DNA from: Calliopsis andreniformis
Taxonomy: Eukaryota; Arthropoda; Insecta; Hymenoptera; Andrenidae
Assembly (NCBI RefSeq): GCF_051401765.1
Contig: NW_027480438.1
Location: forward strand, 7,006,001 to 7,070,000
Direction: 5' to 3'
DNA length: 64,000 nt
In this document: one piece after another, positions 1 through 11,122 of the stretch
How positions within the stretch are numbered: position 1 is the first letter of the stretch
Layout: each line of letters opens with the position of its first letter
The notes under the pieces: model-generated
What the model was told of the DNA's origin: nothing
The model's database searches: none
Seen by the model: only the letters and a program-made list of their open reading frames with translations
Translations under genes and position numbers: made by a program

Positions 1-140
1 AACAATCAGTAGTCAATCCTCAATCCTCAATAGAATATCCTCAATTCACAGCTTTCAACACTCAATACTCAATCTGCAATTTTCAAACCTCTATCCACAA
101 ACATCAATTCTCATCACTCAACCCTCATCACTCAGTCCTC
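1..140. repeat. Cassette 1, subfamily A
   Basis: Twenty heptads from AACAATC to AGTCCTC, in perfect 7-bp register. Diagnostic strings: AGCTTTC, AATTTTC and a double ATCACTC. It is followed by AATGTTC. The 5' neighbour is outside the window. Confidence 0.9.
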
Positions 141-539
141 AATGTTCAATCCTCAATCCTCAATTCTCAATCTTCAATCCTCAATACTGAATCTTCAATC
201 CACGATCCTCAATCCTCAACCCTCAATCCTCAATCCTCAATCTTCAATCCTCAGTCCCCAATCCTCAATCTTGTATCCTCAATACTCAATCCTCAATGCT
301 CAATCCTCAATCCTCAATCTTCAATCCTCAATACTCAACCTTCAATCCTCAATCCTCAATCCTCAATCCTCAATCATCAATCCTCAATCATCAATCCTCA
401 ATCTTCAATACTCAATCTTCAATCCTCAATCCTCAATCCTCAATCCTCAATCCATATCCTTCAATCCTCAACACCCAATGCTCAACCTTCAATCCTCAAT
501 CCTCAATCCTCAATTCTCAATCCTCAGTCCTCAATCCTC

Positions 540-636
540 AGACCTCAAACATCAATACTCAACCCTCAGTCCTCGTCCTCAATCCACAACACTCAATCGT
601 CGATCCTCAATATTCAATCATCAATATTCAATCTTC
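540..636. repeat. Cassette 2 with hexamer phase slip (reference copy)
   Basis: Thirteen heptads and one hexamer: AGACCTC, AAACATC, AATACTC, then AGTCCTC GTCCTC AATCCAC, and farther on AATCGTC GATCCTC and alternating AATATTC/AATCATC. The hexamer GTCCTC shifts the register by one base at a fixed place. Other copies, some partial, lie near 1,349, 2,949, 4,561, 5,177, 6,078, 7,314, 8,129, 9,842, 11,540, 14,621, 17,299, 20,927, 23,868, 29,260, 35,745, 41,390, 45,115, 49,395, 53,380, 57,238 and 63,156. Late copies often have TTCCTC or GTCCTC variants. Confidence 0.85.
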
Positions 637-789
637 AATCCTCAATCCTCAATCCTTAATCCTCAATACTCAATCCTCAATCCTCAATGTCCAATCCTCA
701 CTACCCAATCCTCAATCCTCAACTCTCAATCCTCAATCCTCAGTCCTCAGTTCTCAAACCTCAGTCCTCAACCCTCAGCCCTCATCCTC

Positions 790-866
790 AATACTCAATC
801 TGTAATCTTCGAATCCCTATCCACAAACATCAATTCTCATCATTCAACCCTCAGCACTCAGTCCCT
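790..866. repeat. Half-cassette: 3' part of cassette 1 behind an ATCCTC hexamer
   Basis: AATCTGT, GAATCCC, TATCCAC, AAACATC and AATTCTC occur in the same order as in cassette 1, but the 5' half with AATAGAA is missing. Instead AGCCCTC and the hexamer ATCCTC precede it. Confidence 0.83.
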
Positions 867-1641
867 AATCCTCAATCTTCAATCCTCAATCCTCAATCCT
901 CAATCCTCAATCCTCTATCCTCAATCTTCAATCCTCGATACTCAATCTTCAATACTCAATCCTCAATCCTCCGTCCTCAATCATAAATCGTCAATCTCCA
1001 ATCCTGAATACTCAATCTTCAATCCTCAATCCTCAATCCTCAATCCTCAATCCTCAATCCTTAATCCTTATTCTTCAATCCTCAATACCCAATCCTCAAT
1101 CTTCAATCCTCAACCCTCAATCATCTATTCTCAACCCTCAATCCTCTATCCTCAGTCCTCAATCCTCAATCCTCAAACCTCAGGCCTCACCCTCAATCCT
1201 CAATCCTCAATCCTCAACCCTCAATCCTCAATCCTCAATCTTCAATCCTCAATACTCAATATTCAATCCTCAATCCTCAATCCTCAATCCTCAATCTTGA
1301 ATCCTCAATCCTCAATCCTCAATCCTCAATCATCAATCTTCAATCCTCAGACCTCAAACAGCAATACTCAACCCTCAGTCCTCGTCCTCAATCCACAACC
1401 ATCAATACTCAATCCTCAATCTTCAATCATCAATATTCAGCCTTCAGTCCTCAATCCCCAATCCTCAAGCCTCAATCCTCAATCCTCAATGTTCAATGCG
1501 CAATACCCAATCCTCAATCTTCGATCCTCAGTCCTCAATCCTCAATCCACAATCCTCAATCCTCAATCCTCAATCCTCAGTCCTCAAACATCAAACCTGA
1601 ATCGTCAATCCTGAATTCTCAACCTTCAGACCTCAGTACTC

Positions 1642-1781
1642 AACAATCAGTTGTCAATTCTCAATCCTCAATAGAATATATTAATTCAAAGTTTTCAATA
1701 CTCAATACACAATCTGCAATCTTCGAGTCTGTATCCACAAACATCAATTCTCATCATTTAACCATCAACACTCAGTCCCCA
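1642..1781. repeat. Cassette 1, subfamily H
   Basis: AATAGAA is followed by TATATTAATTC rather than TATCCTCAATTC, and TATCCAC is preceded by a GAGTCTG heptad. ATCATTT replaces ATCACTC. Confidence 0.88.
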
Positions 1782-2066
1782 ATCCTCAACCTTAAACCCT
1801 CAATCCTCAATCCACAATCCTCTATCCTCAGCCTTCAATCCTCAATACTCAATCTTCAATCCTCCATCCTCAATCCTCAATCCTCAATCCTCAATCCTCA
1901 ATAGTCAGGCTTCAATCCTCAATACTCATTCCTCAATCCTCATTCTTCAATCCTCAATACCCAATCCTCAATCTTCGATCCTCAATCCTCAATCCTCAAC
2001 TCCCAATCCTCAATCCTCAGTCCTCAGTCCTCAAACCTCAGTCCTCAACCCTCGGCCCTCATCCTC

Positions 2067-2143
2067 AATACTCGATCTGTAATCTTCGAATCTCTATCCA
2101 CAAACATCAATTCGCATCATTCAACCCTCAACACTCAGTCCAC
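2067..2143. repeat. Half-cassette
   Basis: GATCTGT and GAATCTC before TATCCAC; AATTCGC in place of AATTCTC. Confidence 0.82.
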
Positions 2144-2530
2144 AATCCTCAATCTTCAATCCTCAATCCTCAATCCACAATCCTCGAACCTCAATCTTCA
2201 ATCCTCAATACTCAATCTTCAATCCTCCATCCTGAATACTCAATCCTCAATCCTCAATCCTCAATCCTCAATCGTCAGGCTTCAACCCTCAATACCCAAT
2301 CCTCAATCTTCAATCCTCAACCCTCAATCCTCAACTCTCAATCCTCAATCCTCAGTCCTCAGTCCTCAAACCTCAATCCTCAACCCTCAGCCCTCATCCT
2401 CAATCCTCAATCCTCAATTTTCAATCCTCAATCCTCCTCAATACTCAATCTTCAACCATCAGTCCTCAGTCCTCAAACCCCAATTCTGAATCCTCAACCC
2501 TGAGTCCTCAATCTTCAGCCCTCAGTCCTC

Positions 2531-2670
2531 AACAATCAGTAGTCAATCCTCAATCCTCAATAGAATATCCTCAATTCACAGATTTCAACACTCAATACTC
2601 AATCTGCAATCTTCAAACCTCTATCCACAAACATCAATTCTCATCACTCGAACCTCAACACTCAGTCTCC
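2531..2670. repeat. Cassette 1, subfamily A variant
   Basis: AGATTTC and AATCTTC replace the AGCTTTC and AATTTTC of typical A copies, and GAACCTC replaces AACCCTC. Its sister is at 11,123. Confidence 0.88.
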
Positions 2671-3811
2671 AATCATCAATCTTCAATCCTCAATCCTCAA
2701 TCCTCAATCCTCAATCCTCAATCTTCAATCCTCAATACTCAACCTTCAATCCTCAATCCTCAATCGTCCGTCCTCAATCGTCAATCCTCAATCCTCAATC
2801 CTCAATCTTCAATCCTCAATACTCAAACTGCAATCCTTAATCCTTTAGTCCTCACTCCTCAATCCTCATTCTTCAATCCTCAGTACCGAATCCTCAATCT
2901 TCAATCCACAATCCTCAATCCTCAATTCTCAATCCTCAATTCTCAATCATCAGACTTCAAACACCAATACTCAACCCACAGTCCTCGTCCTCAATCCACA
3001 ACCCTCAATCCTCAATCCTCAATCCTCGATCCTCAACCCTCAATCCTCAATGTTCGATCCTCAATACCCAATCCTCAGTCTTCAATCCTCAATCCTCAAT
3101 CCACAATCCTCAATCCTCAATCCTCAATTCTCAGTCCTCAATCCTCAATCTTCAATCCTCAATCCTCAACCCTCAATCCTCAATGTTCAATCCTCAATAC
3201 CCAATCCTCAGTCTTCAATCCTCAATCCTCAATCCTCAATCCTCAATCCTCAATCCTCAATTCTCAGTCCTCAATCCTCAATCTTCAATCCTCAATCCTC
3301 AACCCTCAATCCTCAATGTTCAATCCTCAATACCCAATCCTCAGTCTTCAACCCTCAATCCTCAATCCTCAATCCTCTATCCTCAATTCTCGGTCCTCAA
3401 TCCTCAATCTTCAAACCTCAATACTCAATCTTCAATCCTCAATCCTCAATCCTCAATCCTCAATCTTCAATCCTCAATACTGAATCCTCAATCCTCAGTC
3501 CTCAATCCCCAATCCTCAATCCTCATTCTTCAATCCTCAACACCCAATACTCAATCTTCAATCCTCAGTGTTCAATCCGCAATACCCAATCCGCAATCTT
3601 CAATCCTCAATCCTCAATCCTCATTCTTCAATCCTCAATACCCAATACTCAGTCTTGAATCCTCAATCCTCAATCCTCAATACCCAATTCTCAATCATGA
3701 ATCGTCAATCCTCAATCCTCAATTCTCAATCCTCAATCCTCAATCCTCAGACCTCAAACCTCAATTCTGAATCCTCAATCCTGAATTCTCAATCTTCAGC
3801 CCTCAGCCCTC

Positions 3812-3951
3812 AACAATCAGGTGACAATCCTCAATCCTCAATAGAATATCCTCAATTCGCAGTTTTCGATACACAATACTCAATGTGCAATCTTCAAATC
3901 TCTATCCACAAACATCAATTCTCATCACTCAACCCTCAACACTCAGTCCTC
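3812..3951. repeat. Cassette 1, subfamily B
   Basis: Second heptad AGGTGAC, then AATTCGC, GATACAC and AATGTGC mark the subfamily. Confidence 0.88.
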
Positions 3952-3960
3952 AATGTTCAA

Positions 3961-5670
3961 TCCTCAATCCTCAATCCTCAATCTTCAATCCTCAATCCTC
4001 AATCCTCAATCCTCAATCCTCAATCCTCAGTCCTCAAACCACAATCCTGAATCCTCAATCCTGAATCCTCAATCTTCAGCGCCCTGTCCTCAACAATCAG
4101 TCATCAATCCTCAATCCTCAATAGAATATCCTCAGTTCGGAGTTTTCCATACGCAATACTCAATCTGCATTCTTCAAATCTCTATCCACAAACATCAATT
4201 CTCATCACTCAATCCTCAACACTCAGTCCCCAATCCTCGATCTACAATCCTCAATCCTCAATCCTCAATCCTCAATCCTTATTCTTCAATCCTCAATACC
4301 CAGTCCTCAATCTTCAATCCTCAATCCTCAATCCTCAATCTTCAATCCTCAATCCTCAATCCTCTATCCTCAATCCTCATTCTTCAATCCTCAATACCCA
4401 ATCCTCAATCCTCAATCTTCAACCCTCAATACTCAATCTTCAGTCCTCAATCCTCAATCCTCAATCCTCAATCCTCATTCTTCAATCCTCAATACCCAAT
4501 ACTCAGTCTTGAATCCTCAATCCTCAATCCTCAATTCTCAATCCTCAATCCTCAATCCTAAGACCTCAAACATCAATACTCAACCCTCAGTCCTCGTCCT
4601 CAATCCACAGCCCTCAATCCTCAATCCTCAATCTTCAATCATCAATATTCAATCTTCAGTACTCAACCCTCAGTCCTCAATCCTCAATCCTCAATCCTCA
4701 ATGCTCAATCCGTAATACCCAATCCTCAATCCTCAGTCCTCAAACCTCAATCCTGAATCCTCAATCCTGAATCCTCAATCCTTAATCCTCAATACTCAAT
4801 CCTCAATCGTCAATCCTCAATCCCCAATCCTTAATTTTCAATCCTCAATCCTCAATCCACAATCCTCAATATTCAATCCTCAATACTCAATCTTCGATCC
4901 TCAATCCGCAATACTCAATCCTCAAACCTCAATCCTCAATCCTCAATCCTCAATCTTGAATCCTCAATACTAAATCTTCAATCCTCAATCGTCAATCCTC
5001 AATCATCAATCCACAATCATCAATCCTCTATCTTCAATACTCAATCTTCAATCCTCAATCCTCAATCCTCAATCCTCAATCCTCAATCCACATTCTTCAA
5101 TCCTCAACACCCAATACGCAATCTTCAATCCTCAATTCTTAATCCTCAATTCCCAATCCTCAATCCTCAATCCTCAGACTTCAAACATCAATACTCAACC
5201 CTCAGTCCTCGTCCTCAATCCACAACCCTAAATCGTCGATCCTCAATCTTCAATCATCAATATTCAATCTTCAATCCTCAATCCTCAATCCTCAATCCTC
5301 AATACTCAATCCTCAATCCTCAATGTTCAATCCTCAATACCCCATCCTCAATCCTCAATCTTCAATCCTCAATACTCAATATTCAATCCTCAATCCTCAA
5401 TCCTCCATCCTCATTCTTCAATCCTCAATACCCAATCCACAATCTTCAATCCTCAATCCTCAATCCTCAATTCTCAATCCTCAATCCTCAATCCTCAGAC
5501 CTCAAACAGCAATACTCAACCCTCAGTCCTCGTCCTCAATCCTCAATCCTCAATCTTCAATCCTCAATCCTCAATCCTCAATACTCAATCTTCAATCCTC
5601 AATCCTCAGTCCTCAAACCTCAATTCTGAATCCTCAATCCTGAGTCCTCAATCTTCAGCCCTCAGTCATC
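3961..5670. repeat. Mosaic heptad segment partly duplicated at 13.8-14.9 kb
   Basis: The subfamily C cassette at 4,092 and flanks match 13,929 onwards at offset 9,837. Farther right, 4,509-4,780 matches 14,570-14,841 at offset 10,061, so the second copy has gained about 224 bp between these points. The remainder is ordinary degenerate heptads with a cassette 2 near 5,177. Confidence 0.7.
4092..4231. repeat. Cassette 1, subfamily C
   Basis: AGTTCGG and CATACGC heptads, with AGTCATC as second heptad. It lies only 280 bp after the previous cassette. Confidence 0.88.
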
Positions 5671-5698
5671 AACAATCAGTAGTCAATCCTCAATCCTC
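5671..5698. repeat. Truncated cassette 1 (first four heptads only)
   Basis: AACAATC, AGTAGTC and two consensus heptads are present; the next 19 heptads of the intact cassette and its flank are missing, replaced by AATACTC AATCTTC. Confidence 0.82.
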
Positions 5699-6326
5699 AA
5701 TACTCAATCTTCAATCCTCAATACTGAATCTTCAATCCACGATCCTCAATCCTCAACCCTCAATCCTCAACCCTCAATCTTCAATCCTCAGTCCCCAATC
5801 CTCAATCTTCTATCCTCAATACTCAATCCTCAATGCTCAATCCTCAATCCTCAATCTTCAATCCTCAATACTCAATCTTCAATCCTCAATCCTCAATCCC
5901 CAATCCTCAATCATCAATCCTCAATCATCAATCCTCAATCTTCAATACTCAATCTTCAATCCTCAATCCTCAATCCTCAATCCTCAATCCACATCCTTCA
6001 ATCCTCAACACCCAATACTCAACCTTCAATCCTCAATCCTCAATCCTCAATTCTCAATCCTCAGTCCTCAATCCTCAGACCTCAAACATCAATACTCAAC
6101 CCTCAGTCCTCGTCCTCAATCCACAACACTCAATCGTCGATCCTCAATATTCAATCATCAATATTCAATCTTCAATCCTCAATCCTCAATCCTTAATCCT
6201 CAATACTCAATCCTCAATCCTCAATGTTCAATCCTCAATACCCAATCCTCAATCCTCAACTCTCAATCCTCAATCCTCACTCCTCAGTTCTCAAACCTCA
6301 GTCCTCAACCCTCAGCCCTCATCCTC

Positions 6327-6403
6327 AATACTCAATCTGTAATCTTCGAAACTCTATCCACAAACATCAATTCTCATCATTCAACCCTCAGCACTCAGTC
6401 CCC
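6327..6403. repeat. Half-cassette
   Basis: As 790 but GAAACTC precedes TATCCAC and AGTCCCC closes it. Confidence 0.82.
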
Positions 6404-6773
6404 AATCCTCAATCTTCAATCCTCAATCCTCAATCCTCAATCCTCAATCCTCAATCCTCAATCTTCAATCCTCAATACTCAATCTTCAATACTCAATCCT
6501 CGACCCTCCGTCCTCAATCATCAATCGTCAATCTCCAATCCTGAATACTCAATCTTCAATCCTCAATCCTCAATCCTCAATCCTCAATCCTCAATCCTCA
6601 GACCTCAAACAGCAATACTCAACCCTCAGTCCTCGTCCTCAATCCTCAATCCTCAGTCTTCAATCCTCAATCCTCAATCCTCAATACTCAATCTTCAATC
6701 CTCAATCCTCAGTCCTCAAACATCAATTCTGAATCCTCAATCCTGAGTCCTCAATCTTCAGCCCTCAGTCATC

Positions 6774-6913
6774 AACAATCAGTAGTCAATCCTCAATCCT
6801 CAATAGAATATCCTCAATTCACAGCTTTCAACACTCAATACTCAATCTGCAATTTTCAAACCTCTATCCACAAACATCAATTCTCATCACTCAACCCTCA
6901 TCACTCAGTCCTC
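6774..6913. repeat. Cassette 1, subfamily A
   Basis: Used here as the reference copy. AATAGAA begins at 6,802, TATCCAC at 6,865, AAACATC at 6,872, and the closing AGTCCTC at 6,907. Confidence 0.9.
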
Positions 6914-7562
6914 AATGTTCAATCCTCAATCCTCAATTCTCAATCTTCAATCCTCAATACTGAATCTTCAATCCACGATCCTCAATCCTCAACCCTCAAT
7001 CCTCAATCCTCAATCTTCAATCCTCAGTCCCCAATCCTCAATCTTGTATCCTCAATACTCAATCCTCAATGCTCAATCCTCAATCCTCAATCTTCTATCC
7101 TCAATACTCAATCTTCAATCCTCAATCCTCAATCCTCAATCCTCAATCATCAATCCTCAATCATCAATCCTCAATCTTCAATACTCAATCTTCAATCCTC
7201 AATCCTCAATCCTCAATCCTCAATCCACATCCTTCAATCCTCAACACCCAATGCTCAACCTTCAATCCTCAATCCTCAATCCTCAATTCTCAATCCTCAG
7301 TCCTCAATCCTCAGACCTCAAACATCAATACTCAACCCTCAGTCCTCGTCCTCAATCCACAACACTCAATCGTCGATCCTCAATATTCAATCATCAATAT
7401 TCAATCTTCAATCCTCAATCCTCAATCCTTAATCCTCAATACTCAATCCTCAATCCTCAATGTCCAATCCTCAATACCCAATCCTCAATCCTCAACTCTC
7501 AATCCTCAATCCTCAGTCCTCAGTTCTCAATCCTCAGTCCTCAACCCTCAGCCCTCATCCTC

Positions 7563-7639
7563 AATACTCAATCTGTAATCTTCGAAACTCTATCCACAAA
7601 CATCAATTCTTATCATTCAACCCTCAGCACTCAGTCCCT
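7563..7639. repeat. Half-cassette
   Basis: GAAACTC and AATTCTT mark this copy. Confidence 0.82.
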
Positions 7640-8421
7640 AATCCTCAATCTTCAATCCTCAATCCTCAATCCTCAATCCTCAATCCTCTATCCTCAATCT
7701 TCAATCCTCGATACTCAATCTTCAATACTCAATCCTCAATCCTCCGTCCTCAATCATAAATCGTCAATCTCCAATCCTGAATACTCAATCTTCAATCCTC
7801 AATCCTCAATCCTCAATCCTCAATCCTCAATCCTTAATCCTTATTCTTCAATCCTCAATACCCAATCCTCAATCTTCAATCCTCAACCCTCAATCCTCAA
7901 TTCTCAACCCTCAATCCTCTATCCTCAGTCCTCAATCCTCAATCCTCAAACCTCAGGCCTCACCCTCAATCCTCAATCCTCAATCCTCAACCCTCAATCC
8001 TCAATCCTCAATCTTCAATCCTCAATACTCAATATTCAATCCTCAATCCTCAATCCTCAATCCTCAATCCTCAATCTTGAATCCTCAATCCTCAATCCTC
8101 ATTCCTCAATCATCAATCTTCAATCCTCAGACCTCAAACAGCAATACTCAACCCTCAGTCCTCGTCCTCAATCCACAACCATCAATACTCAATCCTCAAT
8201 CTTCAATCATCAATATTCAGCCTTCAGTCCTCAATCCCAAATCCTCAAGCCTCAATCCTCAATCCTCAATGTTGAATGCGCAATACCCAATCCACAATCT
8301 TCGATCCTCAGTCCTCAATCCTCAATCCACAATCCTCAATCCTCAATCCTCAATCCTCAGTCCTCAAACATCAAACCTGAATCGTCAATCCTGAATCCTC
8401 AATCTTCAGACCTCAGTCCTC

Positions 8422-8561
8422 AACAATCAGTTGTCAATTCTCAATCCTCAATAGAATATATTAATTCAAAATTTTCAATACTCAATACACAATCTGCAAT
8501 CTTCGAGTCTGTATCCACAAACATCAATTCTCATCATTTAACCATCAACACTCAGTCCCCA
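8422..8561. repeat. Cassette 1, subfamily H
   Basis: Sister of 1,642; AAATTTTC replaces AAGTTTTC. Confidence 0.88.
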
Positions 8562-8846
8562 ATCCTCAATCTTAAACCCTCAATCCTCAATCCACAATCC
8601 TCTATCCTCAGCCTTCAATCCCCAATACTCAATCTTCAATCCTCCATCCTCAATCCTCAATCCTCAATCCTCAATCCTCAATAGTCAGGCTTCAATCCTC
8701 AATACTCATTCCTCAATCCTCATTCTTCAATCCTCAATACCCAATCCTCAATCTTCGATCCTCAATCCTCAATCCTCAACTCCCAATCCTCAATCCTCAG
8801 TCCTCAGTCCTCAAACCTCAGTCCTCAACCCTCAGCTCTCATCCTC

Positions 8847-8923
8847 AATACTCGATCTGTAATCTTCGAATCTCTATCCACAAACATCAATTCGCATTAT
8901 TCAACCCTCAACACTCAGTCCAC
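8847..8923. repeat. Half-cassette
   Basis: Sister of 2,067; ATTATTC replaces ATCATTC. Confidence 0.82.
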
Positions 8924-9303
8924 AATCCTCAATCTTCAATCCTCAATCCTCAATCCACAATCCTCGAACCTCAATCTTCAATCCTCAATACTCAATCTTC
9001 AATCCTCCATCCTGAATACTCAATCCTCAATCCTCAATCCTCAATCGTCAGGCTTCAACCCTCAATACCCAATCCTCAATCTTCAATCCTCAACCCTCAA
9101 TCCTCAACTCTCAATCCTCAATCCTCAGTCATCAGTCCTCAAACCTCAATCCTCAACCCTCAGCCCTCATCCTCAATCCTCAATCCTCAATTTTCAATCC
9201 CCAATCCTCCTCAATACTCAATCTTCAACCATCAGTCCTCAGTCCTCAAACCCCAATTCTGAATCCTCAATCCTGAGTCCTCAATCTTCAGCCCTCAGTC
9301 CTC

Positions 9304-9443
9304 AACAATCAGTAGTCAATCCTCAATCCTCAATAGAATATCCTCAATTCACAGCTTTCAACACTCAATACTCAATCTGCAATTTTCAAACCTCTATCCA
9401 CAAACATCAATTCTCATCACTCAACCCTCATCACTCAGTCCTC
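9304..9443. repeat. Cassette 1, subfamily A
   Basis: Same diagnostic heptads as 6,774; preceded by AGTCCTC rather than AGTCATC. Confidence 0.9.
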
Positions 9444-10092
9444 AATGTTCAATCCTCAATCCTCAATTCTCAATCTTCAATCCTCAATACTGAATCTTCA
9501 ATCCACGATCCTCAATCCTCAACCCTCAATCCTCAATCCTCAATCTTCAATCCTCAGTCCCCAATCCTCAATCTTGTATCCTCAATACTCAATCCTCAAT
9601 GCTCAATCCTCAATCCTCAATCTTCAATCCTCAATACTCAATCTTCAATCCTCAATCCTCAATCCTCAATCCTCAATCATCAATCCTCAATCATCAATCC
9701 TCAATCTTCAATACTCAATCTTCAATCCTCAATCCTCAATCCTCAATCCTCAATCCATATCCTTCAATCCTCAACACCCAATGCTCAACCTTCAATCCTC
9801 AATCCTCAATCCTCAATTCTCAATCCTCAGTTCTCAATCCTCAGACCTCAAACATCAATACTCAACCCTCAGTCCTCGTCCTCAATCCACAACACTCAAT
9901 CGTCGATCCTCAATATTCAATCATCAATATTCAATCTTCAATCCTCAATCCTCAATCCTTAATCCTCAATACTCAATCCTCAATCCTCAATGTCCAATCC
10001 TCAATACCCAATCCTCAATCCTCAACTCTCAATCCTCAATCCTCAGTCCTCAGTTCTCAAACCTCAGTCCTCAACCCTCAGCCCTCAACCTC

Positions 10093-10169
10093 AATACTCA
10101 ATCTGTAATCTTCGAATCTCTATCCACAAACATCAATTCTCATCATTCAACCCTCAGCACTCAGTCCCT
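10093..10169. repeat. Half-cassette
   Basis: The preceding hexamer is AACCTC rather than ATCCTC. Confidence 0.82.
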
Positions 10170-10720
10170 AATCCTCAATCTTCAATCCTCAATCCTCAAT
10201 CCTCAATCCTCAATCCTCTATCCTCAATCTTCAATCCTCGATACTCAATCTTCAATACTCAATCCTCAATCCTCCGTCCTCAATCATAAATCGTCAATCT
10301 CCAATCCTGAATACTCAATCTTCAATCCTCAATCCTCAATCCTCAATCCTCAATCCTCAATCCTTAATCCTTATTCTTCAATCCTCAATACCCAATCCTC
10401 AATCTTCAATCCTCAACCCTCAATCCTCAATTCTCAACCCTCAATCCTCTATCCTCAGTCCTCAATCCTCAATCCTCAAACCTCAGGCCTCACCCTCAAT
10501 CCTCAATCCTCAATCCTCAACCCTCAATCCTCAATCCTCAATCTTCAATCCTCAATACTCAATATTCAATCCTCAATCCTCAATCCTCAATCCTCAATCT
10601 TGAATCCTCAATCCTCAATCCTCAATCCTCAATCATCAATCTTCAATCCTCAACTCCCAATCCTCAATCCTCAGTCCTCAGTCCTCAAACCTCAGTCCTC
10701 AACCCTCAGCCCTCATCCTC

Positions 10721-10797
10721 AATACTCGATCTGTAATCTTCGAATCTCTATCCACAAACATCAATTCGCATCATTCAACCCTCAACACTCAGTCCAC
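10721..10797. repeat. Half-cassette
   Basis: Sister of 2,067 and 8,847, just to the right of the 649-bp deletion junction. Confidence 0.82.
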
Positions 10798-11122
10798 AAT
10801 CCTCAATCTTCAATCCTCAATCCTCAATCCACAATCCTCGAACCTCAATCTTCAATCCTCAATACTCAATCTTCAATCCTCCATCCTGAATACTCAATCC
10901 TCAATCCTCAATCCTCAATCCTCAATCGTCAGGCTTCAACCCTCAATACCCAATCCTCAATCTTCAATCCTCAACCCTCAATCCTCAACTCTCAATCCTC
11001 AATCCTCAATTTTCAATCCTCAATCCTCCTCAATACTCAATCTTCAACCATCAGTCCTCAGTCCTCAAACCCCAATTCTGAATCCTCAACCCTGAGTCCT
11101 CAATCTTCAGCCCTCAGTCCTC

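Larger units (their letters stand above)
1..2530. repeat. 2.53-kb higher-order block, copy 1
   Basis: It starts at a subfamily A cassette and contains a subfamily H cassette near 1,642. It matches 6,774-9,303 at offset 6,773; the internal A-to-H spacing differs by one heptad (1,641 versus 1,648 bp) and is compensated downstream, so both blocks are 2,530 bp. It also carries a cassette 2 at 540-636 and half-cassettes at 790-866 and 2,067-2,143. The true left end may lie outside the window. Confidence 0.85.
2531..3960. repeat. 1.4-kb higher-order block, copy 1
   Basis: It matches 11,123-12,551 at an offset of 8,591-8,592 bp. The order of variant heptads, the AGGTGAC-bearing subfamily B cassette and the short internal duplications near 3,050-3,350 (a GTTCGATCC or GTTCAATCC motif recurring about every 130 bp) are shared. 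The collinearity ends just before the next cassette, which instead resembles the one at 13,929. Confidence 0.8.
5671..6773. repeat. Shortened block with a truncated cassette 1
   Basis: It begins with the first four heptads of cassette 1 and then jumps to sequence that in the intact copy at 6,774 lies 133 bp farther on. Distances confirm this: 162 bp here from AACAATC to the ATGCTC landmark at 5,833, against 295 bp from 6,774 to 7,069. A half-cassette is at 6,327-6,403. Confidence 0.8.
6774..9303. repeat. 2.53-kb higher-order block, copy 2
   Basis: It is the fullest copy of this block in the interior of the window. Landmarks at 6,804, 6,915, 7,069 and 7,460 recur at exactly +2,530 in the next block, and the cassettes at 31 and 1,672 correspond to those at 6,804 and 8,452. 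Differences from copy 1 are scattered substitutions and single-heptad changes. Confidence 0.88.
9304..11122. repeat. 2.53-kb block, copy 3, internally deleted to 1,819 bp
   Basis: It is collinear with copy 2 at +2,530 (later +2,523, one heptad fewer) to about 10,651. It then jumps to the AACTCCC heptad, which in copy 2 lies about 649 bp farther on at 8,778; the subfamily H cassette is thereby lost. A second deletion of about 55-62 bp near 11,000 removes an AGCCCTC-containing string. Both junctions keep the heptad phase. Confidence 0.82.

Noticed and set aside
142..1614. Open frame of 490 codons, and similar ones at 6,915-8,684, 9,445-12,249, 15,919-17,715 and 28,777-30,609
   Set aside because: Their length follows from a stop-free 7-bp repeat. 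Overlapping forward frames encode the same peptide, the starts are chance ATG from AATGTTC or AATGCTC heptads, and there is no promoter, ribosome site or codon bias separate from the repeat.
6802..6815. TAGAATAT as a -10 promoter element or TATA box
   Set aside because: No matching -35 element or start site is seen, nothing to transcribe lies downstream, and the string is one step from neighbouring heptads.
6864..6874. CTATCCACA as a DnaA box and replication origin
   Set aside because: It is one base from TTATCCACA, but it is just the TATCCAC heptad in register with the repeat. Copies lie a kilobase apart without clustering, an AT-rich unwinding region or origin genes.
6774..6920. Cassette 1 as a nucleosome-length unit of about 147 bp
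   Set aside because: The cassette ends are set by my choice of heptads; 140, 147 or about 210 bp are equally defensible. Spacing between cassettes shows no nucleosomal period.
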